A stretch of DNA of 14,719 nt from Leptofilum sp050292445. Lineage in GTDB: Bacteria; Chloroflexota; Anaerolineae; Promineifilales; Promineifilaceae. Location: contig JBNKLQ010000148.1 of the NCBI GenBank assembly GCA_050292445.1, forward strand, positions 1 through 14,719, given 5' to 3'. Numbering within the stretch: position 1 is the stretch's first letter; the number at the start of each line of letters is the position of its first letter. Positions 5,996 through 13,576 of this stretch are shown piece by piece. Below the pieces are notes generated by a model, which was not told the origin of the DNA, ran no database searches, and saw only the letters and a list, made by a program, of their open reading frames with translations. The position numbers and the translations under genes are program-made.

Positions 5996-6832
5996 CTATT
6001 TGGCAGACCTGGAAGCCACAAAAACACCCGAATGTTTGCTGATATGGATGCCGCCTTCAGCTTCGATTTTGGCAGCCCATGCTTCACGGAGTTGGTTTAC
6101 GGCCGTTTCCGGTACGTCCTCATCTGGCTTAATCATGGAAAAGGCATAGGCCAGCAGCGGCTCCACTTCGGTAATCCACAGACTGTCCTCGTACAAATGC
6201 AGTGCAATCGTGTCGAAGTAAGGCTCCAGGATGGCACGGCCGTTTTCCAGCCGAAAGGCCAACCTTTCACCCTGCCCGCGCATCCGTAAAGATGCCACTG
6301 TTTGTCTAAGGGAGTCAGGCACCAGGGTTGCCAACTCTGCCATATGTTTGTCTCCGTTGGTGGCAGCGAGGAGACGGCCGTTCGGCTTGAGCACCCGCCG
6401 CACCTCAGCCAGCGCCTGGGGCAAATCGGGTACATGGTAGAGCATGTGGTTGGCTACCACCACGTCAAACGTGTCGTCAGCAAAATCCAGCGCCTGGATG
6501 TTGGCCGGTTGGAAATCAAAACGATGGCCACTGCCTGCCAATGCTGCCTCCGCCTCGGCCACCATGCCCGGCGACAAATCGGTCAGGGTGATGTGGCAAC
6601 CCTCCGGGAGACGCGCCACGTTTTCTCGCCACAACCAGCCGGGTCCACAGCCGCACTCCAGCACGCGCATCTCTGGCTCCAGGGCGAGCAGTTCAAACAC
6701 CCAGGGCTGCCAATCGGTAACGGCCGTGCTAAACCGCCGGTGTAAAGCCGCCCGCGCATCCAGGTTGCTGCTATCGCGGTATTGATTGCGCTGTAGATAG
6801 TAAGCGTCTTGAAATAATTTAACTTCGCTCAT
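5996..6832 (-). CDS. Class I SAM-dependent methyltransferase
   Basis: A 278-residue cytoplasmic enzyme. ATG at 6832 is preceded by GGAGG 5 bases away, so the 21-residue upstream extension to 6895 is rejected. The Rossmann-fold SAM site is clear: motif I VLECGCGPGW (57-66), the acidic residue after strand 2 in LTDLSPGM (Asp85), LDFADDTFDVVVANHMLYHV (115-134) as motifs II/post-II, and VLKPNGRLLAATN (147-159) as motif III. The layout matches the UbiE/Methyltransf_11 group that methylates small molecules. The C-terminal part (160-278) is a substrate region of unknown specificity, ending GIHISKHSGVFVAS. It probably follows the AHSA1-like gene in one transcript, with a 79-bp gap. Four ACGGCCGT copies lie in it. 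Confidence 0.9.
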   Translation of the reverse strand: MSEVKLFQDAYYLQRNQYRDSSNLDARAALHRRFSTAVTDWQPWVFELLALEPEMRVLECGCGPGWLWRENVARLPEGCHITLTDLSPGMVAEAEAALAGSGHRFDFQPANIQALDFADDTFDVVVANHMLYHVPDLPQALAEVRRVLKPNGRLLAATNGDKHMAELATLVPDSLRQTVASLRMRGQGERLAFRLENGRAILEPYFDTIALHLYEDSLWITEVEPLLAYAFSMIKPDEDVPETAVNQLREAWAAKIEAEGGIHISKHSGVFVASRSAK

Positions 6833-6862
6833 TGTTCCTCCAGAATTGATGGGTGGTAAGAA

Positions 6863-6886
6863 GTGGCAAAACCAGATACTTGCCAC
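6863..6886. repeat. Short hairpin in the gap between AHSA1-like and methyltransferase genes
   Basis: GTGGCAA (6863-6869) pairs with TTGCCAC (6880-6886) around a 10-base loop. The minus-strand sequence of 6878-6892 (TTGCAGGTGGCAAGT) matches 13 of 15 bases of 6-20, which suggests both are copies of a small dispersed repeat. It could weaken readthrough between the two genes, but there is no T-tract. Confidence 0.35.
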
Positions 6887-6911
6887 CTGCAACATTTCAC
6901 TTTTTACTTCT

Positions 6912-7352
6912 CTATCCCAAATACAGTTCCAACTCGCTCAATACCCCAGTCCATAAAACTTGTTGGCGATCGCGTTCGGCCACGGTTAAAAATTCATCGT
7001 GAAACAAGGTGAGTTCCGTTTCGATAGGGCTAAGCTGGCGCAGTGTTATTTCCGCGTAGGTGTCTTCAGCATCCGTTTCATCCCCCCAACGCCAGGTGAA
7101 TGCCAACTTTACCGGCTCCGCAATTTCGTGGTAAAGGCCGCTCACCTGATACTTTTTGCCATTGACTGTCTGTAACTCGATCTGGTAATCGCCGCCGGTG
7201 CGCAAATCAGTTTCAGCGTGCGACGTTTGCATTTGCTCGTTAGGTCGAAACCATGCCTTGAGCGCCTCAGGGTCTGTCCAGGCGCGAAAGACGCGCTCCG
7301 CTGAAGCCTGGTATATGTGGGTCATGGTTAGATTTAATGCTTCCTGGCTCAT
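6912..7352 (-). CDS. AHSA1/SRPBCC (START-like) domain protein
   Basis: A 146-residue single-domain protein. ATG at 7352 has GGAG 6 bases upstream, so I prefer it to the starts at 7364-7367. The N-terminal strand and helix LTMTHIYQASAERVFRAWTDPEALKAWF (8-35) is the signature of the Activator-of-Hsp90-ATPase-1-like family. It is followed by a DLRTGGDYQIEL strand (49-60), VSGLYHEIAEPVKLAFTWRW (70-89) and a long C-terminal helix QQVLWTGVLSELELYL (130-145). These proteins form a helix-grip fold with a deep hydrophobic cavity that binds lipids, small organics or client proteins; a specific role cannot be read from the sequence. It is shortly upstream of the methyltransferase on the same strand and may share its transcript. 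Confidence 0.88.
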   Translation of the reverse strand: MSQEALNLTMTHIYQASAERVFRAWTDPEALKAWFRPNEQMQTSHAETDLRTGGDYQIELQTVNGKKYQVSGLYHEIAEPVKLAFTWRWGDETDAEDTYAEITLRQLSPIETELTLFHDEFLTVAERDRQQVLWTGVLSELELYLG

Positions 7353-7557
7353 CAACAACTCCATCAAATTTAAAACTGACGATAATCATATGCGTAAATA
7401 TGATTTTTAGCATACCATGCGCGTGATCACAAAGCGATCTAGTAACTTGCCGTCAAGACGTGGGCAAGCAATGGGTTAAGCGTCAAGAAAAACGGCCGTG
7501 TTCCCATTAAGGTAAAATGGTTAAGAAACTGCTATTTGATCTAAACGGAGAAAACGA
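7353..7557. other. Divergent intergenic region with the only non-coding ACGGCCGT copy
   Basis: This 205-bp gap separates the minus-strand AHSA1-like gene from the plus-strand lipoprotein gene. It holds a 6-bp hairpin CTTGCC (7446-7451) with GGCAAG (7463-7468), the words CGTCAAG at 7451-7457 and 7481-7487, an ACGGCCGT at 7492-7499 and a TAAAAT (7513-7518) that could be a -10 for the lipoprotein gene. No matching -35 is seen. Confidence 0.4.
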
Positions 7558-9153
7558 ATGACGCATAAACGTCTTTTTACTTTGTTCTTAATCTTACTTA
7601 TGGGTGGTTTGGTTGCCTGCACCGGCGACGCTTTTACAGACCCAACCCCTATCCCGCCACCACCCACCACCGGCAGCGGGGACGATACGGTCGTCATCGA
7701 CAACACACCAATGCCCACAGATTTACCCGATGAAACGGCCGTAGACCCCACGCCCACGCTCATCCCTACCATGACCCCCACGGCGACGGCGGCGGCAACG
7801 GCCGTTACCAACCCACCGGTTCAGGTCATCAACAGCCAGCCACTGCCTGCCACCAGCCGCGACCTACTGTTTTTAGCCGATGGCGCGTTTAAGCAATGGA
7901 ACCACATCACCGGACAAATCGAACCCATCGTGCCGGGACCCGACCCAAGCAGCCCCAGGCCAGAAAATCCTGATGAGCCAATTATTGGCAGCATCACCGA
8001 CTATGCCATGAGTGCCGACGGCAAACGGGCCGTCGTGGCTCGCTTGCTTAGCACCGCAACCGCCCCAGACATTGAAAATGTCCAGCCAGAGTTCACTTAC
8101 GAACTGCTTTTTGTAGACATGATCAGCCGCGAGATTTGGACGCTCGTACCCCAGGTAGACAATCTATATCAGTTTGATTTATCGCCTGATGCCCAGCAGC
8201 TGACCTTTGTGGCCTCTGGCCTAAACGGCATTCCTGATGCCACCAGCAATGAACCAATCGCTAACAATCTGTACGTGATGGCTACCGGGGGTGGCAACCC
8301 TGGCCTTGTGCGCCAGGTGTACAGCTGTCAGCCCCGTTGTATTGGTCCAAAATGGCACGTCGAAAATAACCTGGTCGCCTTTGGCGATGATGTGGGCCTC
8401 TGGCTGTACAATATCGCCGCCGATGAACCGGAAATGCTGCTGGAAAATCAAGGCTTCGTCCCTGGCATGGCAGACATTGGCGAAATCTCGATCTATTCGC
8501 CGATTGCTTGGGCCAGCAACGGCCGTTACCTCTTGCTATGGCGGGGTCGCTGGGAAGGTGGCTCCCGCGCTGTGCTGGACGTGCCCACAGGCAGTCTGGC
8601 CCAAGTGCCGAACTCTTTTGTCTATGCCTCTATCTTTCCCACAGAAGTAAGCTGGATGCCAGATGACCGGCTGTTGGTGTGGCACACGCAAATAGATGAA
8701 AACAATACCACCCCTGTGGTGGAACTGTGGCGCTTTGATGTGACCGGTGCCGCCTTACAGCTGGAAGAAACAGCCTCGCTGTCTGACCAACAGATGGGAG
8801 TCACGGGTGGAATCCATTTGGAAGACGGCCGTTTTGCCCTTGCCCTCAACGATTCGCCTGGCTTGGAAGGTGAAGCCACCGTCAATCAGGCAGCTGGCAC
8901 CTATTTGCTCACCTCGCTGGCCGAAACACCAGAGCGGGTCAACAGCTTGCCACCGAATGACCAGGTGTACCGGCAAGCCAATGTGTTCTGGTCGCAAGAT
9001 GGCAGCGGCGCGCTGCTAACGCAGGCAGACCGTCCCAATCAGCCAAAAATCTTTTATGCCCCTACGGATGGCGAGTTTTTGTATGAGCTAACGGCCGTTT
9101 TCGGTCAAAATCCACACGCTTTCCAATGGCAGCCAGAAATCATAGTGCCATAA
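7558..9153 (+). CDS. Lipoprotein with Thr/Pro-rich linker and TolB/WD40-like beta-propeller
   Basis: A 531-residue exported lipoprotein. ATG at 7558 follows GGAG with an 8-base spacer. The leader (1-21) ends in the lipobox LVAC, so Cys21 would be lipidated and signal peptidase II would cut before it. Residues 22-90 are an unstructured linker rich in Pro, Thr and Asp, as is common in Anaerolineae surface proteins. From about 100 onward the sequence has repeating strand patterns such as DYAMSADGKRAVVAR, FDLSPDAQQLTFVA, AWASNGRYLLLWRG and VFWSQDGSGALLTQ, typical of TolB/DPP4-type WD40-like propeller blades. It has no catalytic triad, so it is likely a binding or scaffold protein on the cell surface. 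No name can be given. The Kelch-type gene begins 35 bases downstream and has the same architecture, suggesting a paired function. Confidence 0.85.
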   Translation: MTHKRLFTLFLILLMGGLVACTGDAFTDPTPIPPPPTTGSGDDTVVIDNTPMPTDLPDETAVDPTPTLIPTMTPTATAAATAVTNPPVQVINSQPLPATSRDLLFLADGAFKQWNHITGQIEPIVPGPDPSSPRPENPDEPIIGSITDYAMSADGKRAVVARLLSTATAPDIENVQPEFTYELLFVDMISREIWTLVPQVDNLYQFDLSPDAQQLTFVASGLNGIPDATSNEPIANNLYVMATGGGNPGLVRQVYSCQPRCIGPKWHVENNLVAFGDDVGLWLYNIAADEPEMLLENQGFVPGMADIGEISIYSPIAWASNGRYLLLWRGRWEGGSRAVLDVPTGSLAQVPNSFVYASIFPTEVSWMPDDRLLVWHTQIDENNTTPVVELWRFDVTGAALQLEETASLSDQQMGVTGGIHLEDGRFALALNDSPGLEGEATVNQAAGTYLLTSLAETPERVNSLPPNDQVYRQANVFWSQDGSGALLTQADRPNQPKIFYAPTDGEFLYELTAVFGQNPHAFQWQPEIIVP

Positions 9154-9188
9154 GTCAAAATAATTAGAGAGTAGGCGTCTAATGAATT

Positions 9189-9879
9189 ATGACGCCGCGA
9201 AGAGCATCTGCTGTTTTACACCTCATTTTTTGCTTCTTCCTCTCAATAGGCTGCAGGGAAACGGCCGTTCTCCAAGAAACGGCCGTTTCCCAGGCAGTCC
9301 CCACAGAATCCATCACCACAGCAACAGCCGTTCCCACTACTATCAATACGCCTTCACCTATCCCCACTAAACCAGCCTCAACAGCAACAGCGGAGCCAAC
9401 AGTCACGCCGCCGCCCAACGCCACGCCAATCATCTGGCAACAGATGGCCAAAATGCCCAGCGCTCGTTCAGAAATGTCGGCCGGGGTAATAAACGGCCGT
9501 ATCTACGTGCCGGGCGGCCGGGGCAATGGCTATGATCAGTCTACCGCGCTGGAAATGTACGATCCGACCACCGATACCTGGACTCGCGTTCCCAGTATGC
9601 ATCAACCATGCAGCGGCTTTGGTGCGGCCGTTTGGGATGGCAAAATCGTTGTTGCGGGGGGTGAACTTCTCTCTCCTTTGGCCATCATCGACCCCATTGA
9701 GATTTTTTGATCCCGAAAAAAACCGCTGGGAAATGGCAGATGTTTCTCTGCCCGTTCCCCTGCACGGTCTGCCCATCGCCATTCTCAATGATGACCTATA
9801 TTTACTGGGCGGTTCTGGTCGGGCTGGAGATGTTTCTAACCGGGGACGCGCCTATCGGTATCACCTCGACTTCCCCTAA
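9189..9879 (+). pseudogene. Kelch-repeat lipoprotein gene interrupted by a +1 frameshift at T6
   Basis: Two overlapping frames form one gene. The first (9189-9710) has a leader ending in IGC, a plausible though weak lipobox, a Thr/Pro-rich linker (about 23-80) and Kelch motifs: MPSARSEMSAGVINGRIYVPGG, YDPTTDTWTRV, GFGAAVWDGKIVVAGG. It stops at TGA 9708-9710. The second frame continues FDPEKNRWEMADVSLP, then DDLYLLGG and GRAYRYHLDFP, to the stop at 9877-9879. Removing one T from the run at 9703-9708 joins IEIF to DPEKNRW exactly, giving 229 residues with about three Kelch blades, fewer than a closed propeller usually needs. The cause may be sequencing error at a homopolymer, a true mutation, transcript slippage or a +1 shift at TTT TGA. 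It follows the propeller lipoprotein by 35 bases, probably in one operon. There is no strong Shine-Dalgarno; an AGG lies 14 bases upstream. Confidence 0.8.
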
Positions 9880-9922
9880 TTTCCTACGGTCCGCAACTGC
9901 CGATTCCTCTCTGTGCCTTCTT

Positions 9923-9939
9923 GCCTAGTGACATTAGGC
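9923..9939. promoter_or_regulatory. 17-base near-perfect palindrome upstream of the hybrid kinase
   Basis: GCCTAGTGACATTAGGC is a dyad around a central A, with only one G-T mismatch in the 8-bp arms. It lies between the Kelch-type stop and the kinase start, 140 bases before the latter. It could be an operator or a weak terminator stem; no T-tract follows. Nothing else is recognisable in 9880-10078. Confidence 0.3.
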
Positions 9940-10078
9940 TATAGGTAACTAATCTCCCTTCTTTTATGCTTATGAAGTCAAAGCTAACAATCGCGAGTTG
10001 CTTTTCCACGGCCATCCTTACATTTTGAATAGAGCAAGCGATTTTTCATCTTTACTTTTTTGTCTATTGAAGGGAAAA

Positions 10079-12640
10079 ATGCTGCAAACCTTATCGTCAA
10101 TTTTAAGCAAGCCCCAGTGTGTGGACCCAGACAAGACGCGCATAGCGCAGTTGGTCTGGGGAATGTCGCTGATCTTTCTTGTTGGCACCATCTTTGTCAA
10201 TATCCTTTATACTTTCAACATTCCCAAAGATTGGGGGATTTCTCTTACTGTCTTTGTTATCGTAGCAAGTTTCACCTTGGGCACCCTCTATTTATTAAGA
10301 CAAGAACGACTCACGTTAGCTAGCCATCTGTTCACCATTAGCTTCTATTTAGGCGTGCTGATTAACGCCTATTTTTATGGCGGTATTCGCAGCGCCAGTG
10401 GTGCGGCCTTTATTATCCTTTTAATCATTTCCGGCATACTTTTGGGCACACATGCTTTGTTTGGCTATCTGGCCCTTTCCCTGGCATCAATTTTCGTACT
10501 GTATCAACTGGAATTTGTGGGCTTCATCGCAAACACGACCATGAGTCCCGTACAAGTAACAGACGTGGGCATGACCATGGCCGCCCTGAGCATTGCCGGT
10601 TTTCTTTTATACGTGGCGATTGGAAGTATTGAAAAAGGATATAGTTTACTCAACAATGCCCTGTCTAAGCTGCAAAAAACAACCGTCTCCAAGCAGTATG
10701 TCGATAACATTATTGCAGCACTGCAAGATATGCTTTTTGTCATCACGCCAGAGCTGCGCATTGAAAAAATCAATCAGGCCGTCACAAACTTGCTGGGGTA
10801 TGATGAGGCAGATTTACTAGGCCAGCCTATACAAATGGTCCTGGCCCCGGAAGAACGCTTTCCCTTACAAACGCCTCTCACCTTAGAGTCCCCCTACTTT
10901 TCTATGCGCGGTCAAGAGATGAAGCTGTTGGCTAAGGATGGGCGTGTGTTGGTTACGGCCGTTTCCACCGCCATCATGCAAGAAGACGCAGAGGCCGACA
11001 ATCCGCGTATCGTTTGTGTCGCCAACGATATTACCCAGCGCAAACAGTTTGAAATTGAGCTAAAAACCGCCAAAATTGCCGCCGAAAAAGCAGCCAAAGT
11101 CAAGTCTGAGTTTTTGGCTAGCATGAGCCATGAAATTCGCACCCCCCTCAACGCCGTTTTAGGCATGACCAGCCTGCTGCTAGACACACCGCTTACAGCC
11201 GAGCAAGAAGATTACATCACAACAGTCCGCACCAGTGGCAGCGGGCTGTTGTCTGTCATCAACGACATCCTTGACTTTTCCAAGATCGATTCAGGCAAAT
11301 TAGAGCTTGAACAAGAAGCGTTTATTTTGCGGGATTGTGTAGAAGAAGCAGTAGATCTGCTCAGCTCTGAAGCCAGCGCCAAAAATATTTATCTTAACAC
11401 CTTCATCGAGCCAGATGTGCCGCTGCTCATCGAGAGCGATGTCACGCGATTGCGCCAAATTTTGGTTAACCTTTTAGGAAATGCCGTTAAATTTACAGCT
11501 GAAGGAGAAGTGAACCTCTGGGTGGGAAGCCAGGAAAAAGATAGTCACTACGAACTTTCCTTCATGATACGAGATACGGGCATCGGCATTCCGCAAGATC
11601 GTGTAAAAAATCTATTTGAGCCGTTCCACCAGCTTGATGCTTCGACAACGCGCAAGTTTGGCGGCACCGGCTTAGGCTTAGCCATTTGCAAGCAGCTGAC
11701 CAATTTGATGGGGGGCGAAATCTGGCTGGAAAGTGAGCCGAATCAGGGTGCTACTTTTCACTTTACGATTCAGGCAAGTGCCTCTGCGTCAGCCCAGCCT
11801 CCCTCACAAATCCATCCTCCCAAATTTGCCGGGAAGCGCGTCCTGGTGGGTCATCCAAACCTCACAAACCGTGTGATGCTCAACCGTCAACTGGGTCAAT
11901 GGGGCCTGGAGGTTGCCTGTGCCGGTTCTACGCAGGAATATTTGCGCACCCTGAAAAATCAGCCTGCTTTTGACCTTTTGCTGCTTGATTGCGGACTGTT
12001 TCAGGCTGAGGGAACGCAATTTCTGCAAACGATTGAAAAATCCACGCCCAACCGTTCTGTCTTGCTACTGTTGCCTTTGGGCCAGGAATGTATCGTTGCA
12101 GAAAAGTTTCCCAAAATAGTTACGCTCAATCGGCAGCACCGTCTCGATCAACTATTTCAACAGCTTAATGACATGTTTACCAGGCATCAGGAAAACGGCC
12201 GTTCCTCAAAAGCTGTCTCTTCGAAATCACAATTCAATAGTGCCCTGGGAAAAGAACATCCACTGCGTATTTTGCTGGCCGAAGACAATCTCATCAACCA
12301 AAAAGTAGCCCTACGCATGTTAGAACGCCTGGGGTACATGGCCGATATTGCCGCCAACGGTCAAGAAGCGGTAAATGCCCTTTCCCGTCAGCCGTATGAT
12401 CTAATTTTGATGGATATTCAAATGCCAGAAATGGATGGACTTCAGGCTGCCCAGCACATACGCCAGGAATGGCCGGCAAACCAGCAGCCGCGCATCGTGG
12501 CCATCACCGCTAACGCCCTGACCGGAGATCGGGAAACGTATCTGGCCAGCGGCATGGATGATTACGTGAGCAAGCCGATTAAAGTAGAAGAATTGAAGCG
12601 CGTTTTACAAAGTAGTGAAGCAATCAAACATCATGAGTAG
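10079..12640 (+). CDS. Hybrid sensor histidine kinase with membrane sensor, PAS, degenerate and canonical receiver domains
   Basis: An 853-residue inner-membrane kinase. ATG at 10079 follows AAGGG closely, so the upstream ATG at 9998 is rejected. Six hydrophobic helices (about 26-46, 54-73, 83-100, 109-124, 127-150, 165-182) form a MASE-like sensor. A PAS domain (about 206-320, LPxF-like ALQDMLFVITPELRIEKIN) follows, then a short coiled coil. The HisKA H-box is FLASMSHEIRTPLN with His351. The ATPase shows the N-box NLLGNAVKF (464-472), G1 DTGIGIP (499-505), F-box FEPF (513-516) and G2 GGTGLGLAI (528-536). A first receiver-like domain (about 586-700) has GHPN where the acidic pair should be and keeps Asp637. 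The last one (729-845) is canonical: Glu735-Asp736, Asp779, Thr810, Lys832. There is no Hpt domain and no adjacent regulator, so it is an orphan whose phosphate target must lie elsewhere. Its end overlaps lspA by 17 bases. Confidence 0.93.
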   Translation: MLQTLSSILSKPQCVDPDKTRIAQLVWGMSLIFLVGTIFVNILYTFNIPKDWGISLTVFVIVASFTLGTLYLLRQERLTLASHLFTISFYLGVLINAYFYGGIRSASGAAFIILLIISGILLGTHALFGYLALSLASIFVLYQLEFVGFIANTTMSPVQVTDVGMTMAALSIAGFLLYVAIGSIEKGYSLLNNALSKLQKTTVSKQYVDNIIAALQDMLFVITPELRIEKINQAVTNLLGYDEADLLGQPIQMVLAPEERFPLQTPLTLESPYFSMRGQEMKLLAKDGRVLVTAVSTAIMQEDAEADNPRIVCVANDITQRKQFEIELKTAKIAAEKAAKVKSEFLASMSHEIRTPLNAVLGMTSLLLDTPLTAEQEDYITTVRTSGSGLLSVINDILDFSKIDSGKLELEQEAFILRDCVEEAVDLLSSEASAKNIYLNTFIEPDVPLLIESDVTRLRQILVNLLGNAVKFTAEGEVNLWVGSQEKDSHYELSFMIRDTGIGIPQDRVKNLFEPFHQLDASTTRKFGGTGLGLAICKQLTNLMGGEIWLESEPNQGATFHFTIQASASASAQPPSQIHPPKFAGKRVLVGHPNLTNRVMLNRQLGQWGLEVACAGSTQEYLRTLKNQPAFDLLLLDCGLFQAEGTQFLQTIEKSTPNRSVLLLLPLGQECIVAEKFPKIVTLNRQHRLDQLFQQLNDMFTRHQENGRSSKAVSSKSQFNSALGKEHPLRILLAEDNLINQKVALRMLERLGYMADIAANGQEAVNALSRQPYDLILMDIQMPEMDGLQAAQHIRQEWPANQQPRIVAITANALTGDRETYLASGMDDYVSKPIKVEELKRVLQSSEAIKHHE

Positions 12641-13097
12641 AAAGGGAAACGGCCGTTTCCTCGTCCTCCTTCTCCCGCCGCCAACTGCCCAAAATCGTCA
12701 AGAATACACCCAAGTGAATCATGACATCCGCCACATTAAAAACACCCTGGCGCAGTGGCGTCTGGATAAAATCCAGCACTTCCCCCACAAAAATCCGGTC
12801 CACCAGATTGCCTAACGCGCCACCAATGAGCAAAGCCAGTCCCACCCGCAGCAGCCACGCCTGCCGGGGCAGCCGAACGAGATAAACAAACAACCCTACC
12901 AACAGCAACAGCGTCAGCCAACCTACAACAGGCCCAATACCCTGAAACAGCCCAAAAGCAATGCCGCGATTATAGGCAGCTCGCAGCGTCAGCCAGCTGT
13001 TTAGCCGGGTAATGCCGTGCTCCGCCAGATACGCCGCCGCCCACCATTTAGACAAACGATCCGCCAAAAAAGCCAGGGCAATCACCAGATAAATCAT
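12624..13097 (-). CDS. lspA: Lipoprotein signal peptidase (signal peptidase II)
   Basis: A 157-residue integral membrane aspartyl protease that cleaves the signal peptide of prolipoproteins after lipidation of the +1 cysteine. The conserved boxes are present: FLADRLSKWW (10-19, with Asp12), NRGIAFG (43-49), GGALGNLVDR (92-101) with catalytic Asp100, and FNVADVMI (120-127) with catalytic Asp124. Four hydrophobic helices fit the family, and the length is usual. Its ATG overlaps the TGA of the upstream CxxC gene in an ATGA arrangement, so translation is probably coupled; its own ribosome binding site is weak. The C-terminus, charged and with an ACGGCCGT-encoded ETAV, runs 17 bases into the 3' end of the convergent kinase gene. 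Likely clients in this window are the lipoproteins at 7558 and 9189. Confidence 0.97.
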   Translation of the reverse strand: MIYLVIALAFLADRLSKWWAAAYLAEHGITRLNSWLTLRAAYNRGIAFGLFQGIGPVVGWLTLLLLVGLFVYLVRLPRQAWLLRVGLALLIGGALGNLVDRIFVGEVLDFIQTPLRQGVFNVADVMIHLGVFLTILGSWRREKEDEETAVSLSTHDV

Positions 13098-13456
13098 TCC
13101 AACTCGCTCTCAGATGCATCTTCTGTTTCAGCAGCAGCTTTGGCCTGCTCTGCCGCTGCTTCTGCTGCTAAATATTCTTCTTCTGTTAGGTACCGGCCAC
13201 CGGAAATCTCGTGGCTCACCATCTGGTAATTACCGTCTAGCTGCACGACCGTTTGGATGCGCCGAAAACAGCGGCTGTCCACAATTGTTTTGTGCCATTC
13301 GTAGCCACTGCCCGTATTTTGTAAATCGTGCTGCTTGTCCGCCCGTACCTTTACCCGCGTGCCACAGTTGTCACATTCCACATAAAAATAGATGCCCTGC
13401 TTATCGACATACTTTTCCGGTTCGCCCCCGCCAAATAACTTCTTCAAAAATCCCAT
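13094..13456 (-). CDS. Small conserved-type hypothetical protein with CxxC motif, coupled to lspA
   Basis: A 120-residue soluble protein that I cannot name. ATG at 13456 follows AAAGGAG with a good spacer. The start MGFLKKLFGGG is a short amphipathic or basic leader of the kind that may touch the membrane. The core holds VECDNCGTRV with the CxxC pair Cys28/Cys31, and a further Cys63 in SRCFRR, suggesting metal or redox chemistry, with alternating charged strands (RVKVRAD, QTVVQLDGNYQMVSHEI). The C-terminus (about 91-120) is a helix rich in Ala and Glu (EEEYLAAEAAAEQAKAAAE). Its TGA overlaps the lspA start by four bases, so the two form an operon. A role near lipoprotein maturation is only a guess from that. 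The start of the operon is preceded by a long hairpin. Confidence 0.8.
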   Translation of the reverse strand: MGFLKKLFGGGEPEKYVDKQGIYFYVECDNCGTRVKVRADKQHDLQNTGSGYEWHKTIVDSRCFRRIQTVVQLDGNYQMVSHEISGGRYLTEEEYLAAEAAAEQAKAAAETEDASESELE

Positions 13457-13471
13457 CTCACCTTCTCCTTT

Positions 13472-13538
13472 AAAAATAGGGCGCTGATTTGCCTGATTAT
13501 CCTGATCAGGGGATCAGGCAAATCAGCGTCCTGTTTTT
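13472..13538. terminator. Long hairpin with palindromic loop in the leader of the CxxC-lspA operon
   Basis: A stem of about 26 bp (13472-13497 with 13513-13538) has a perfect 16-bp core, CGCTGATTTGCCTGAT with its complement, plus two wobble pairs and A5/T5 ends. The 15-base loop contains CCTGATCAGG, itself a perfect palindrome at 13501-13510. TGATTTGCC, TGATTATCC and TGATCAGG follow one another as near-repeats. The stem ends next to the ribosome binding site of the minus-strand CxxC gene and has T-runs on both strands, so it resembles a bidirectional terminator or an attenuator. It might also be a REP/MITE-like element. Confidence 0.75.
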
Positions 13539-13576
13539 CGTGCCGTGTTCCAGATATTCCGCAGCAACCTACCACG

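Noticed and set aside
6302..6785. Plus-strand frames of 113-147 codons across the methyltransferase
   Set aside because: They overlap a clear methyltransferase on the other strand and show no domain or ribosome binding site.
6833..6895. Upstream extension of the methyltransferase start
   Set aside because: The strong GGAGG is 5 bases before the ATG at 6832, and the extension is translated non-coding repeat sequence.
7558..9879. Toxin/antitoxin, defence or secretion operon
   Set aside because: The two genes are lipoprotein propellers with linkers and show no effector, nuclease or ATPase motifs.
9998..10078. Upstream ATG for the hybrid kinase
   Set aside because: There is no ribosome binding site there, while AAGGG stands before 10079; the extra 27 residues are not family-like.
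12624..12640. 17-base overlap of kinase and lspA 3' ends as an antisense regulatory device
   Set aside because: Short convergent overlaps are common in compact genomes and nothing else points to regulation.
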